Source: Auanema rhodensis
Lineage: Eukaryota; Nematoda; Chromadorea; Rhabditida; Rhabditidae
Direction of reading: 5' to 3'
Assembly: GCA_964057225.1 (NCBI GenBank)
Contig: OZ059897.1
Coordinates: 930,001-994,000, forward strand
DNA: 64,000 bases
The notes under the pieces: model-generated
Databases searched by the model: none
Told to the model about the DNA's origin: nothing
Seen by the model: the letters and a program-made list of their open reading frames with translations, nothing else
Position numbers and translations under genes: made by a program
Shown here: in pieces, positions 13,691-26,066 of the stretch
Layout: each line of letters opens with the position of its first letter
How positions within the stretch are numbered: position 1 is the stretch's first letter

Positions 13691-16600
13691 CTATTTTTTA
13701 GTTTCAAATAGTAGTGAATATCATTGTTTCTTGTAATATTGGATTTGAATATTACTTTGATAGTTATAAGATTTTTGCTACTACATGCCCTGTGTTTACT
13801 GCTCTAGCTAGTTTTCCATTTTTTTTAGATTTTTCATCATCTTGCAACAAATTCATTTGAAGCTAATATGAATTATTTTTTCGTTTTAAAAAGCATTGAA
13901 TATCATTTTTTCGTGTAATAATCGTTTTGAATATTGCTTCGTTTGTTTTAAGATTTTGCTACTGCATAGCTTCAGTTTGCTGCTCTAGCTGGTTTTCAAT
14001 TTTTATTAGATTTTTCATAATCTTGCAACAAATTCATTTGAATCTAATATGAACTATTTTTTCGTTTCAAATAGTAGTGAATTTCATTGTTTCTTGTAAT
14101 GATGGATTTGAATATTGCTTTGTTACCTTTAAGATTTTTGCTACTACATCTCCTGTGTTTACTGCTCTAGCTGGTTTTCCATTTTTATTAGATTTTTCAT
14201 CATCTTGCAACAAATTCATTTGAATCTAACATGAATTTTTTTTTCGTTTTGAAAAGCATTGAATATCATTGTTCCTTATAATATTGGATTTGATTATTGC
14301 TTTGTTAGCTTTAAGATGTTTGCTTCTGCATAGCTTCAGTTTACTGCTCTAGCTGGTTTTCAATTTTTATGAGATTTTTCATCATCTTACAACAAATTCA
14401 ATTGAATCTAACATGAATTATTTTTTCGTTTTGAAAACCATTGAATATCATTGTTCCATGTAATATTGGATTTGATTATTGGTTTGTTAGCTTTATGATT
14501 TTTGCTACTGTTTAGCTTCAGTTTGCTGCTCTAGCTGGTTTTCAATTTTTATTAGATTTTTCACCATCTTGCAACAAATTCATTTGAATCTAATATGAAC
14601 TATTTTTCCGTTTCAAATAGTAGTGAATATCATTGTTTCTTGTAATATTGGATTTGAATATTGCTTTGTTTGCTTTAAGATTTTTGCTACTACATGCCCT
14701 GTGTTTACTGCTCTAGCTAGTTTTCCATTTTTATGAGAATAATCGTCCTGTGACAACAAATTCAATTGAATCTAACATGAATTTTTTTTTTTAAAAAGCA
14801 TCGAATATCATTATTTCTTGTAATGATGGATTTGAATATTGCTTTGTTAGCTTTAAGATGTTTGCTTCTGCATAGCTTCAGTTTACTGCTCTAGCTGGTT
14901 TTCAATTTTTATGAGATTTTTCATCATCTTACAACAAATTCAATTGAATCTAACATAAATTATTTTTTCGTTTTGAAAAGCATTGAATATCATTGTTTCT
15001 TGTAATAATTGATTTGAATACTGCTTTATTAGCTTTAAGATGTTTGCTTCTGCATAGCTTCAGTTTACTGCTCTAGCTGGTTTTCAATTTTTATGAGATT
15101 TTTCATCATCTTACAACAAATTCATTTGAATCTAATATGAACTATTTTTTCGTTTTGAAAAGCATTGAATTTCATTGTTTCTTGTAATAATTGATTTGAA
15201 TACTGCTTTGTTAGCTTTAAGATGTTTGCTACTGTATAGCTGCAGTTTGCTGCTCTAGCTGGTTTTCAATTTTTATGAGATTTTTCATCATCTTACAACA
15301 AATTCAATTGAATCTAACATGAAATATTTTTTCTTTTTAAAAAGCATTGAATATCATTGTTTCTTATAATATTGGATTTGAATATTGCTTCGTTAGTTTT
15401 ATAATTTTTGCTACTACATGTCATGTGTTTACTGCTCTAGCTGGTTTTCAATTTTTATGAGATTGTTCATCATCTTACAACAAATTCAATTGAATCTAAC
15501 ATGAATTATTTTTTCGTTTTAAAAAGCATTGAATTTCATTGTTTCTTGTAATGATGGATTTGAATATTGCTTTGTTTGTTTTAAGATTTTGCTACTGCAT
15601 AGCTTCAGTTTGCTGCTCTAGCTGGTTTTCAATTTTTATTATATTTTTCATCATCTTACAACAAAATTGAATTGAATCTAACATGAATTATTTTTTCGTT
15701 TTAAAAAGCATTGAATTTCATTGTTTCTTGTAATAATTGATTTGAATATTGCTTTGTTAGCTTTAAGATGTTTGCTTCTGCATAGCTTCAGTTTACTGCT
15801 CTAGCTGGTTTTCAATTTTTATGAGATTTTTCATCATCTTACAACAAATTCAATTGAATCTAACATGAACTATTTTTTAGTTTCAAATAGTAGTGAATAT
15901 CATTGTTTCTTGTAATATTGGATTTGAATATTACTTTGATAGTTATAAGATTTTTGCTACTACATGCCCTGTGTTTACTGCTCTAGCTAGTTTTCCATTT
16001 TTTTTAGATTTTTCATCATCTTGCAACAAATTCATTTGAAGCTAATATGAATTATTTTTTCGTTTTAAAAAGCATTGAATATCATTTTTTCGTGTAATAA
16101 TCGTTTTGAATATTGCTTCGTTTGTTTTAAGATTTTGCTACTGCATAGCTTCAGTTTGCTGCTCTAGCTGGTTTTCAATTTTTATTAGATTTTTCATAAT
16201 CTTGCAACAAATTCATTTGAATCTAATATGAACTATTTTTTCGTTTCAAATAGTAGTGAATTTCATTGTTTCTTGTAATGATGGATTTGAATATTGCTTT
16301 GTTACCTTTAAGATTTTTGCTACTACATCTCCTGTGTTTACTGCTCTAGCTGGTTTTCCATTTTTATTAGATTTTTCATCATCTTGCAACAAATTCATTT
16401 GAAGCTAATATGAATTATTTTTTCGTTTTGAAAAGCATTGAATATCATTGTTCTTTGTAATAATTGATTTGAATATTGCTTTGTTAGCTTTAAGATGTTT
16501 GCTTCTGCATAGCTTCAGTTTACTGCTCTAGCTGGTTTTCAATTTTTATGAGATTTTTCATCATCTTACAACAAATTCAATTGAATCTAACATGAATTAT

Positions 16601-19600
16601 TTTTTCGTTTTGAAAAGCATTGAATATCATTGTTCCTTGTAATATTGGATTTGATTATTGCTTTGTTAGCTTTAAGATGTTTGCTTCTGCATAGCTTCAG
16701 TTTACTGCTCTAGCTGGTTTTCAATTTTTATGAGATTTTTCATCATCTTACAACAAATTCAATTGAATCTAACATGAATTATTTTTTCGTTTTGAAAAGC
16801 ATTGAATATCATTGTTCCATGTAATATTGGATTTGATTTTTGCTTTGTTAGCTTTATGATTTTTGCTACTGTTTAGCTTCAGTTTGCTGCTCTAGCTGGT
16901 TTTCAATTTTTATTAGATTTTTCACCATCTTGCAACAAATTCATTTGAATCTAATATGAACTATTTTTCCGTTTCAAATAGTAGTGAATATCATTGTTTC
17001 TTGTAATATTGGATTTGAATATTGCTTTGTTTGCTTTAAGATTTTTGCTACTACATGCCCTGTGTTTACTGCTCTAGCTAGTTTTCCATTTTTATGAGAA
17101 TAATCGTCCTGTGACAACAAATTCAATTGAATCTAACATGAATTTTTTCTTTTTAAAAAGCATCGAATATCATTATTTCTTGTAATGATGGATTTGAATA
17201 TTGCTTTGTTAGCTTTAAGATGTTTGCTTCTGCATAGCTTCAGTTTACTGCTCTAGCTGGTTTTCAATTTTTATGAGATTTTTCATCATCTTACAACAAA
17301 TTCAATTGAATCTAACATAAATTATTTTTTCGTTTTGAAAAGCATTGAATATCATTGTTTCTTGTAATAATTGATTTGAATACTGCTTTGTTAGCTTTAA
17401 GATGTTTGCTACTGTATAGCTGCAGTTTGCTGCTCTAGCTGGTTTTCAATTTTTATGAGATTTTTCATCATCTTACAACAAATTCAATTGAATCTAACAT
17501 GAAATATTTTTTCTTTTTAAAAAGCATTGAATATCATTGTTTCTTATAATATTGGATTTGAATATTGCTTCGTTAGTTTTATAATTTTTGCTACTACATG
17601 TCATGTGTTTACTGCTCTAGCTGGTTTTCAATTTTTATGAGATTGTTCATCATCTTACAACAAATTCAATTGAATCTAACATGAATTATTTTTTCGTTTT
17701 AAAAAGCATTGAATTTCATTGTTTCTTGTAATGATGGATTTGAATATTGCTTTGTTTGTTTTAAGATTTTGCTACTGCATAGCTTCAGTTTGCTGCTCTA
17801 GCTGGTTTTCAATTTTTATTAGATTTTTCATCATCTTACAACAAAATTGAATTGAATCTAACATGAATTATTTTTTCGTTTTAAAAAGCATTGAATTTCA
17901 TTGTTTCTTGTAATGATGGATTTGAATATTGCTTTGTTTGCTTTAAGATTTTTGCTACTACATGCCCTGTGTTTACTGCTCTAGCTGGTTTTCAATTTTT
18001 ATGAGGTTTTTCATCATCTTATAACAAATTCAATTGAATCTAACATAAATTATTTTTTCGTTTTGAAAAGCATTGAATATCATTGTTTCTTGTAATAATT
18101 GATTTGAATACTGCTTTATTAGCTTTAAGATGTTTGCTTCTGCATAGCTTCAGTTTACTGCTCTAGCTGGTTTTCAATTTTTATGAGATTTTTCATCATC
18201 TTACAACAAATTCATTTGAATCTAATATGAACTATTTTTTCGTTTTGAAAAGCATTGAATTTCATTGTTTCTTGTAATAATTGATTTGAATACTGCTTTG
18301 TTAGCTTTAAGATGTTTGCTACTGTATAGCTTCAGTTTGCTGCTCTAGCTGGTTTTCAATTTTTATTAGATTTTTCACCATCTTGCAACAAATTCATTTG
18401 AATCTAATATGAACTATTTTTCCGTTTCAAATAGTAGTGAATATCATTGTTTCTTGTAATATTGGATTTGAATATTGCTTTGTTTGCTTTAAGATTTTTG
18501 CTACTACATGCCCTGTGTTTACTGCTCTAGCTAGTTTTCCATTTTTATGAGAATAATCGTCCTGTGACAACAAATTCAATTGAATCTAACATGAATTTTT
18601 TTTTTTAAAAAGCATCGAATATCATTATTTCTTGTAATGATGGATTTGAATATTGCTTTGTTAGCTTTAAGATGTTTGCTTCTGCATAGCTTCAGTTTAC
18701 TGCTCTAGCTGGTTTTCAATTTTTATGAGATTTTTCATCATCTTACAACAAATTCAATTGAATCTAACATAAATTATTTTTTCGTTTTGAAAAGCATTGA
18801 ATATCATTGTTTCTTGTAATAATTGATTTGAATACTGCTTTGTTAGCTTTAAGATGTTTGCTACTGTATAGCTGCAGTTTGCTGCTCTAGCTGGTTTTCA
18901 ATTTTTATGAGATTTTTCATCATCTTACAACAAATTCAATTGAATCTAACATGAAAAATTTTTTCTTTTTAAAAAGCATTGAATATCATTGTTTCTTATA
19001 ATATTGGATTTGAATATTGCTTCGTTAGTTTTATAATTTTTGCTACTACATGTCATGTGTTTACTGCTCTAGCTGGTTTTCAATTTTTATGAGATTGTTC
19101 ATCATCTTACAACAAATTCAATTGAATCTAACATGAATTATTTTTTCGTTTTAAAAAGCATTGAATTTCATTGTTTCTTGTAATGATGGATTTGAATATT
19201 GCTTTGTTTGTTTTAAGATTTTGCTACTGCATAGCTTCAGTTTGCTGCTCTAGCTGGTTTTCAATTTTTATTATATTTTTCATCATCTTACAACAAAATT
19301 GAATTGAATCTAACATGAATTATTTTTTCGTTTTAAAAAGCATTGAATTTCATTGTTTCTTGTAATAATTGATTTGAATATTGCTTTGTTAGCTTTAAGA
19401 TGTTTGCTTCTGCATAGCTTCAGTTTACTGCTCTAGCTGGTTTTCAATTTTTATGAGATTTTTCATCATCTTACAACAAATTCAATTGAATCTAACATGA
19501 ACTATTTTTTAGTTTCAAATAGTAGTGAATATCATTGTTTCTTGTAATATTGGATTTGAATATTACTTTGATAGTTATAAGATTTTTGCTACTACATGCC

Positions 19601-22600
19601 CTGTGTTTACTGCTCTAGCTAGTTTTCCATTTTTTTTAGATTTTTCATCATCTTGCAACAAATTCATTTGAAGCTAATATGAATTATTTTTTCGTTTTAA
19701 AAAGCATTGAATATCATTTTTTCGTGTAATAATCGTTTTGAATATTGCTTCGTTTGTTTTAAGATTTTGCTACTGCATAGCTTCAGTTTGCTGCTCTAGC
19801 TGGTTTTCAATTTTTATTAGATTTTTCATAATCTTGCAACAAATTCATTTGAATCTAATATGAACTATTTTTTCGTTTCAAATAGTAGTGAATTTCATTG
19901 TTTCTTGTAATGATGGATTTGAATATTGCTTTGTTACCTTTAAGATTTTTGCTACTACATCTCCTGTGTTTACTGCTCTAGCTGGTTTTCCATTTTTATT
20001 AGATTTTTCATCATCTTGCAACAAATTCATTTGAAGCTAATATGAATTATTTTTTCGTTTTGAAAAGCATTGAATATCATTGTTCTTTGTAATAATTGAT
20101 TTGAATATTGCTTTGTTAGCTTTAAGATGTTTGCTTCTGCATAGCTTCAGTTTACTGCTCTAGCTGGTTTTCAATTTTTATGAGATTTTTCATCATCTTA
20201 CAACAAATTCAATTGAATCTAACATGAATTATTTTTTCGTTTTGAAAAGCATTGAATATCATTGTTCCTTGTAATATTGGATTTGATTATTGCTTTGTTA
20301 GCTTTAAGATGTTTGCTTCTGCATAGCTTCAGTTTACTGCTCTAGCTGGTTTTCAATTTTTATGAGATTTTTCATCATCTTACAACAAATTCAATTGAAT
20401 CTAACATGAATTATTTTTTCGTTTTGAAAAGCATTGAATATCATTGTTCCATGTAATATTGGATTTGATTTTTGCTTTGTTAGCTTTATGATTTTTGCTA
20501 CTGTTTAGCTTCAGTTTGCTGCTCTAGCTGGTTTTCAATTTTTATTAGATTTTTCACCATCTTGCAACAAATTCATTTGAATCTAATATGAACTATTTTT
20601 CCGTTTCAAATAGTAGTGAATATCATTGTTTCTTGTAATATTGGATTTGAATATTGCTTTGTTTGCTTTAAGATTTTTGCTACTACATGCCCTGTGTTTA
20701 CTGCTCTAGCTAGTTTTCCATTTTTATGAGAATAATCGTCCTGTGACAACAAATTCAATTGAATCTAACATGAATTTTTTTTTTTAAAAAGCATCGAATA
20801 TCATTATTTCTTGTAATGATGGATTTGAATATTGCTTTGTTAGCTTTAAGATGTTTGCTTCTGCATAGCTTCAGTTTACTGCTCTAGCTGGTTTTCAATT
20901 TTTATGAGATTTTTCATCATCTTACAACAAATTCAATTGAATCTAACATAAATTATTTTTTCGTTTTGAAAAGCATTGAATATCATTGTTTCTTGTAATA
21001 ATTGATTTGAATACTGCTTTGTTAGCTTTAAGATGTTTGCTACTGTATAGCTGCAGTTTGCTGCTCTAGCTGGTTTTCAATTTTTATGAGATTTTTCATC
21101 ATCTTACAACAAATTCAATTGAATCTAACATGAAATATTTTTTCTTTTTAAAAAGCATTGAATATCATTGTTTCTTATAATATTGGATTTGAATATTGCT
21201 TCGTTAGTTTTATAATTTTTGCTACTACATGTCATGTGTTTACTGCTCTAGCTGGTTTTCAATTTTTATGAGATTGTTCATCATCTTACAACAAATTCAA
21301 TTGAATCTAACATGAATTATTTTTTCGTTTTAAAAAGCATTGAATTTCATTGTTTCTTGTAATGATGGATTTGAATATTGCTTTGTTTGTTTTAAGATTT
21401 TGCTACTGCATAGCTTCAGTTTGCTGCTCTAGCTGGTTTTCAATTTTTATTAGATTTTTCATCATCTTACAACAAAATTGAATTGAATCTAACATGAATT
21501 ATTTTTTCGTTTTAAAAAGCATTGAATTTCATTGTTTCTTGTAATGATGGATTTGAATATTGCTTTGTTTGCTTTAAGATTTTTGCTACTACATGCCCTG
21601 TGTTTACTGCTCTAGCTGGTTTTCAATTTTTATGAGGTTTTTCATCATCTTATAACAAATTCAATTGAATCTAACATAAATTATTTTTTCGTTTTGAAAA
21701 GCATTGAATATCATTGTTTCTTGTAATAATTGATTTGAATATTGCTTTGTTAGCTTTAAGATGTTTGCTTCTGCATAGCTTCAGTTTACTGCTCTAGCTG
21801 GTTTTCAATTTTTATGAGATTTTTCATCATCTTACAACAAATTCAATTGAATCTAACATGAACTATTTTTTAGTTTCAAATAGTAGTGAATATCATTGTT
21901 TCTTGTAATATTGGATTTGAATATTACTTTGATAGTTATAAGATTTTTGCTACTACATGCCCTGTGTTTACTGCTCTAGCTAGTTTTCCATTTTTTTTAG
22001 ATTTTTCATCATCTTGCAACAAATTCATTTGAAGCTAATATGAATTATTTTTTCGTTTTAAAAAGCATTGAATATCATTTTTTCGTGTAATAATCGTTTT
22101 GAATATTGCTTCGTTTGTTTTAAGATTTTGCTACTGCATAGCTTCAGTTTGCTGCTCTAGCTGGTTTTCAATTTTTATTAGATTTTTCATAATCTTGCAA
22201 CAAATTCATTTGAATCTAATATGAACTATTTTTTCGTTTCAAATAGTAGTGAATTTCATTGTTTCTTGTAATGATGGATTTGAATATTGCTTTGTTACCT
22301 TTAAGATTTTTGCTACTACATCTCCTGTGTTTACTGCTCTAGCTGGTTTTCCATTTTTATTAGATTTTTCATCATCTTGCAACAAATTCATTTGAAGCTA
22401 ATATGAATTATTTTTTCGTTTTGAAAAGCATTGAATATCATTGTTCTTTGTAATAATTGATTTGAATATTGCTTTGTTAGCTTTAAGATGTTTGCTTCTG
22501 CATAGCTTCAGTTTACTGCTCTAGCTGGTTTTCAATTTTTATGAGATTTTTCATCATCTTACAACAAATTCAATTGAATCTAACATGAATTATTTTTTCG

Positions 22601-25040
22601 TTTTGAAAAGCATTGAATATCATTGTTCCTTATAATATTGGATTTGATTATTGCTTTGTTAGCTTTAAGATGTTTGCTACTGTATAGCTGCAGTTTGCTG
22701 CTCTAGCTGGTTTTCAATTTTTATTAGATTTTTCACCATCTTGCAACAAATTCATTTGAATCTAATATGAACTATTTTTTCGTTTCAAACAGTAGTGAAT
22801 ATCATTGTTTCTTGTAATATTGGATTTGAATATTGCTTTGTTAGCTTTAAGATTTTTGCTATTACATGCCCTGTGTTTACTGCTCTAGCTATTTTTCCAT
22901 TTTTATGAGATTAATCGCCCTGTGATAACAAATTCATTTGAATCTAATATGAATTATTTTTTCGTTTTGAAAAGCACTGAATATCATTTTTTCGTGTAAT
23001 AGTCGTTTTGAATATTGCTTTGTTTGCTTTAAGATTTTTGCTACTACATGCCCTGTGTTTACTGCTCTAGCTAGTTTTCCATTTTTATGAGAATATTCGT
23101 CCTGTGACAACAAATTCATTTGAATCTAATATGAATTATTTTTTCTTTTTAAAAAGCATTGAATTTCATTGTTTCTGGTAATGATGGATTTGAATATTGC
23201 TTCGTTTGTTTTAAGATTTTGCTACTGCATAGCTTCAGTTTGCTGCTCTAGCTGGTTTTCAATTTTTATTAGATTTTTCATAATCTTGCAACAAATTCAT
23301 TTGAATCTAATATGAACTATTTTTTAGTTTCAAATAGTAGTGAATATCATTGTTTCTTGTAATATTGGATTTGAATATTACTTTGATAGTTATAAGATTT
23401 TTGCTACTACATGCCCTGTGTTTACTGCTCTAGCTAGTTTTCCATTTTTATTAGATTTTTCATCATCTTGCAACAAATTCATTTGAAGCTAATATGAATT
23501 ATTTTTTCGTTTTAAAAAGCATTGAATATCATTTTTTCGTGTAATAATCGTTTTGAATATTGCTTCGTTTGTTTTAAGATTTTGCTACTGCATAGCTTCA
23601 GTTTGCTGCTCTAGCTGGTTTTCAATTTTTATTAGATTTTTCATAATCTTGCAACAAATGCATTTGAATCTAATATGAACTATTTTTTCGTTTCAAATAG
23701 TAGTGAATATCATTGTTTCTTGTAATATTGGATTTGAATATTACTTTGATAGTTATAAGATTTTTGCTACTACATGCCCTGTGTTTACTGCTCTAGCTGG
23801 TTTTCAATTTTTATGAGATTGTTCATCATCTTACAACAAATTCAATTGAATCTAACATGAATTATTTTTTCGTTTTAAAAAGCATTGAATTTCATTGTTT
23901 CTTGTAATGATGAATTTGAATATTGCTTTGTTAGCTTTAAGATGTTTGCTTCTGCATAGCTTCAGTTTACTGCTCTAGCTGGTTTTCAATTTTTATGAGA
24001 TTTTTCATCATCTTACAACAAATTCAATTGAATCTAACATGAATTATTTTTTCGTTTTAAAAAGCATTGAATTTCATTGTTTCTTGTAATGATGGATTTG
24101 AATATTGCTTTGTTAGCTTTAAGATGTTTGCTTCTGCATAGCTTCAGTTTACTGCTCTAGCTGGTTTTCAATTTTTATGAGATTTTTCATCATCTTACAA
24201 CAAATTCAATTGAATCTAACATGAATTATTTTTTCGTTTTAAAAAGCATTGAATTTCATTGTTTCTTGTAATGATGGATTTGAATATTGCTTTGTTAGCT
24301 TTAAGATGTTTGCTACTGTATAGCTGCAGTTTACTGCACTAGCTAGTTTTCAATTTTTATTAGATTTTTCATAATCTTGCAATAAATTCATTTGAATCTA
24401 ATATGAACTATTTTTTAGTTTCAAATAGTAGTGAATATCTTTGTTTCTTGTAATATTGGATTTGAATATTACTTTGATAGTTATAAGATTTTTGCTACTA
24501 CATGCCCTGTGTTTACTGCTCTAGCTAGTTTTCCATTTTTATTAGATTTTTCATCATCTTGCAACAAATTTATTTGAAGCTAATATGAATTATTTTTTCG
24601 TTTTAAAAAGCATTGAATTTCATTGTTTCTTGTAATGATGGATTTGAATATTGCTTTGTTAGCTTTAAGATGTTTGCTACTGTATAGCTGCAGTTTACTG
24701 CACTAGCTAGTTTTCAATTTTTATTAGATTTTTCATAATCTTGCAACAAATTCATTTGAATCTAATATGAACTATTTTTTAGTTTCAAATAGTAGTGAAT
24801 ATCTTTGTTTCTTGTAATATTGGATTTGAATATTACTTTGATAGTTATAAGATTTTTGCTACTACATCTCCTGTGTTTACTGCTCTAGCTGGTTTTCCAT
24901 TTTTATTAGATTTTTCATCATCTTGCAACAAATGCATTTGAATCTAATATGAACTATTTTTTCGTTCAGTAGTGAGTATCATTGTTTCTTGTAATATTGG
25001 ATTTGAATATTACTTTGATAGTTATGAGATTTTTACTACA
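13690..25040 (+). repeat. Satellite A diverged subfamily
   Basis: From here to the orientation switch most monomers carry variants rare on the left: TTTCTTGTAAT in place of TTCCTTGTAAT, ACATGCCCTGTGTTTAC or ACATCTCCTGTG boxes, TTGCAACAAATTCATTTGAA, GAAGCTAATATG, CATTTTTTCGTGTAATAATCG, and AATCGTCCTGTGACAAC in place of the CATCATCTTACAAC block. The last monomers before 25,040 carry small indels, for example CGTTCAGTAGTGAG where CGTTTCAAATAGTAGTGAA is usual. Increased divergence toward an array end is the expected result of less efficient unequal exchange at edges (inference). Confidence 0.8.
15225..21725 (+). repeat. Satellite A 20-mer higher-order repeat (about 3,632 bp period)
   Basis: The unusual variant GTTTTCCATTTTTTTTAG occurs at 15,990 and 19,622, and AATCGTCCTGTGAC at 17,102 and 20,734; both pairs are 3,632 bp apart (20 monomers). 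The monomer order between matches: CATAAATTATT, a CTGCAG box, AAATATTTTTTC, GAGATTGTTCATC, ACAAAATTGAATTG and GAGGTTTTTCATC. The alignment runs from about 15,225 to 18,095 against 18,857 to 21,725. It ends where TACTGCTTTATTAG in the first copy is TATTGCTTTGTTAG in the second. Shorter offsets of 2,361, 1,453 and 2,179 bp for the same markers show further nested exchanges. Confidence 0.75.
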
Positions 25041-25042
25041 CG
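25038..25042. other. Orientation switch within Satellite A
   Basis: To the left, + strand Satellite A reads GATTTTTACTACA, a form of GATTTTTGCTACTACATG that has lost three bases. Immediately after, the sequence reads CGAAAAAATAGTTCA, the reverse complement of the TGAACTATTTTTTCG block. The breakpoint lies at 25,040/25,041 with about one base of ambiguity. No spacer, target-site duplication or foreign sequence is present, so this looks like an inversion or strand-switching rearrangement, not a transposon insertion. Confidence 0.92.
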
Positions 25043-25732
25043 AAAAAATAGTTCAAATGAATTTGTTGTCACAGGACGATTTATCTCATAAAAATTGAAA
25101 ACCAACTAGAGGCAGCAAACTGAAGCTATGCAGAAGCAAAAATCTTAAAACTAATGAAGCATTATTCAAATCAATTATTACAAGAAACTGATATTCAATG
25201 CTTTTCAAAACGAAAAAATAATTCATGTTAGATTCAAATGAATTTGTTGTAAGATGATGAACAATCTCATAAAAATTGAAAACCAGCTAGAGCAGTAAAC
25301 ACATGACATGTAGTAGCAAAAATCATAAAACTAACGAAGCAATATTCAAATCCAATATTATAAGAAACAATGATATTCAATGCTTTTTAAAACGAAAAAA
25401 TAATTCATGTTAGATTCAATTGAATTTGTTGTAAGATGATGAACAATCTCATAAAAATTGAAAACCAGCTAGAGCAGTAAACACATGACATGTAGTAACA
25501 AAAATCATAAAACTAACGAAGCAATATTCAAATCCAATATTACAAGAAACAATGATATTCAATGCTTTTCAAAACGAAAAAATAATTCATGTTAGATTCA
25601 ATTGAATTTGTTGTAAGATGATGAACAATCTCATAAAAATTGAAAACCAGCTAGAGCAGTAAACACAGGAGATGTAGTAGCAAAAATCTTAAAGGTAATA
25701 AAGCAATATTCAAATCCATCATTACAAGAAAC
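25041..25732 (-). repeat. Inverted Satellite A block, about 3.8 monomers
   Basis: The reverse complement of Satellite A. The CGAAAAAATA landmark occurs at 25,041, 25,211, 25,393 and 25,575, giving spacings of 170, 182 and 182 bp and a last partial copy of 157 bp. The first copy lacks 11 bp between ATAGTTCA and AATGAATTT and carries GTCACAGGACGAT, the complement of the AATCGTCCTGTGAC variant of the diverged subfamily, so it probably derives from neighbouring diverged monomers. The other three have GAACAATCTCATAAAAATTG (complement of GAGATTGTTC), and two of them carry the ACATGACATGT form of the variable box. The block ends with CATTACAAGAAAC directly against Satellite B. Confidence 0.93.
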
Positions 25733-25735
25733 GTG
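25731..25735. other. Satellite A / Satellite B junction
   Basis: Inverted Satellite A stops after CATTACAAGAAAC (its usual continuation is AATGATATTCAATGC), and Satellite B starts at GTGAACTCATATCAG (usual form GTGAACTTATATCAG). The switch is abrupt at 25,732/25,733, with no unique DNA between the two families and no evident microhomology beyond a base or two. It is the only place in the window where the two families meet. Confidence 0.92.
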
Positions 25736-26066
25736 AACTCATATCAGTTGATTTCTCGGTTCCTTTTTAAGCTAGCGCAAGTCTGATAAGACAGATCGAC
25801 GCAGCTCAAAAATGGGCATGTGAACGCACTATACTTCTTTGAGAAACGCTTAATACGAAAATTAGTTATGATTGTTCGTGTATGTTGAGTTTCCATGTAC
25901 ACTCAACATTGCTTCCAAAAACATTTTGACAAAAATTTTCCCAAAAAATTTCAAGATAATTTTACAAAAAGTAGATGTTTTTAGATTCCTTTTTTCAAGG
26001 CAAAGACGATGGACAATGTTATTCAACGAAAAAATTAATTCTTCAGGGTGAAAATCGAGGATATAA
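25733..26066 (+). repeat. Degenerate edge copy of Satellite B
   Basis: The first Satellite B monomer is the most diverged of the array. It begins inside the monomer at GTGAACTC, has TTGATTTCTCGGTTCC for TTGATATCTCGGTGCA, AGTCTGATAAGACAGA for AATCTGATAACACAGA, and ATGGGCATGTGAACGC for ATCCGCATCGAATGC. It also lacks the TGAAAAATGATGCATTA segment before GTGTATGTTGAG (17 bases replaced by one). Measured to the same point in the next monomer it is 336 bp, not 351. The 51-nt hairpin partners are largely kept: TTTTTAAGCT and AGCTCAAAAA, with one mismatch. Confidence 0.9.

Larger units (their letters stand above)
1..25040 (+). repeat. Satellite A array, 181-182 bp monomer
   Basis: Uninterrupted head-to-tail array of about 138 AT-rich monomers. 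The recurring landmark TCAATTTTTATGAG occurs at 1, 183, 365 (as TTAA), 547, 729 and 911, exactly 182 bp apart, then at 1092. The 181-bp form has lost one T in the run before GCTACT. Invariant blocks in each monomer are CATCATCTTACAACAAATTC, a TTCAATTGAA palindrome or its TTCATTTGAA variant, a TTTTTCGTTTT block, TGAATATCATTG, and GCTCTAGCTGG. The monomer length is not a multiple of three, so reading frames drift from copy to copy and no long frame survives. The monomer is close to one nucleosome repeat, as in many centromeric satellites. I do not recognise it as a named family. The array runs off the left edge of the window and ends at an orientation switch on the right. Confidence 0.97.

Noticed and set aside
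22934-23119. 61-codon minus-strand open frame
   Set aside because: It has an ATG but lies wholly inside one to two diverged Satellite A monomers. Neighbouring monomers do not keep it open, and the composition is that of the repeat.
25041-25732. Transposon insertion or foldback element at the strand switch
   Set aside because: The inverted segment is ordinary Satellite A. There are no terminal inverted repeats, no target-site duplication and no transposase remnant.
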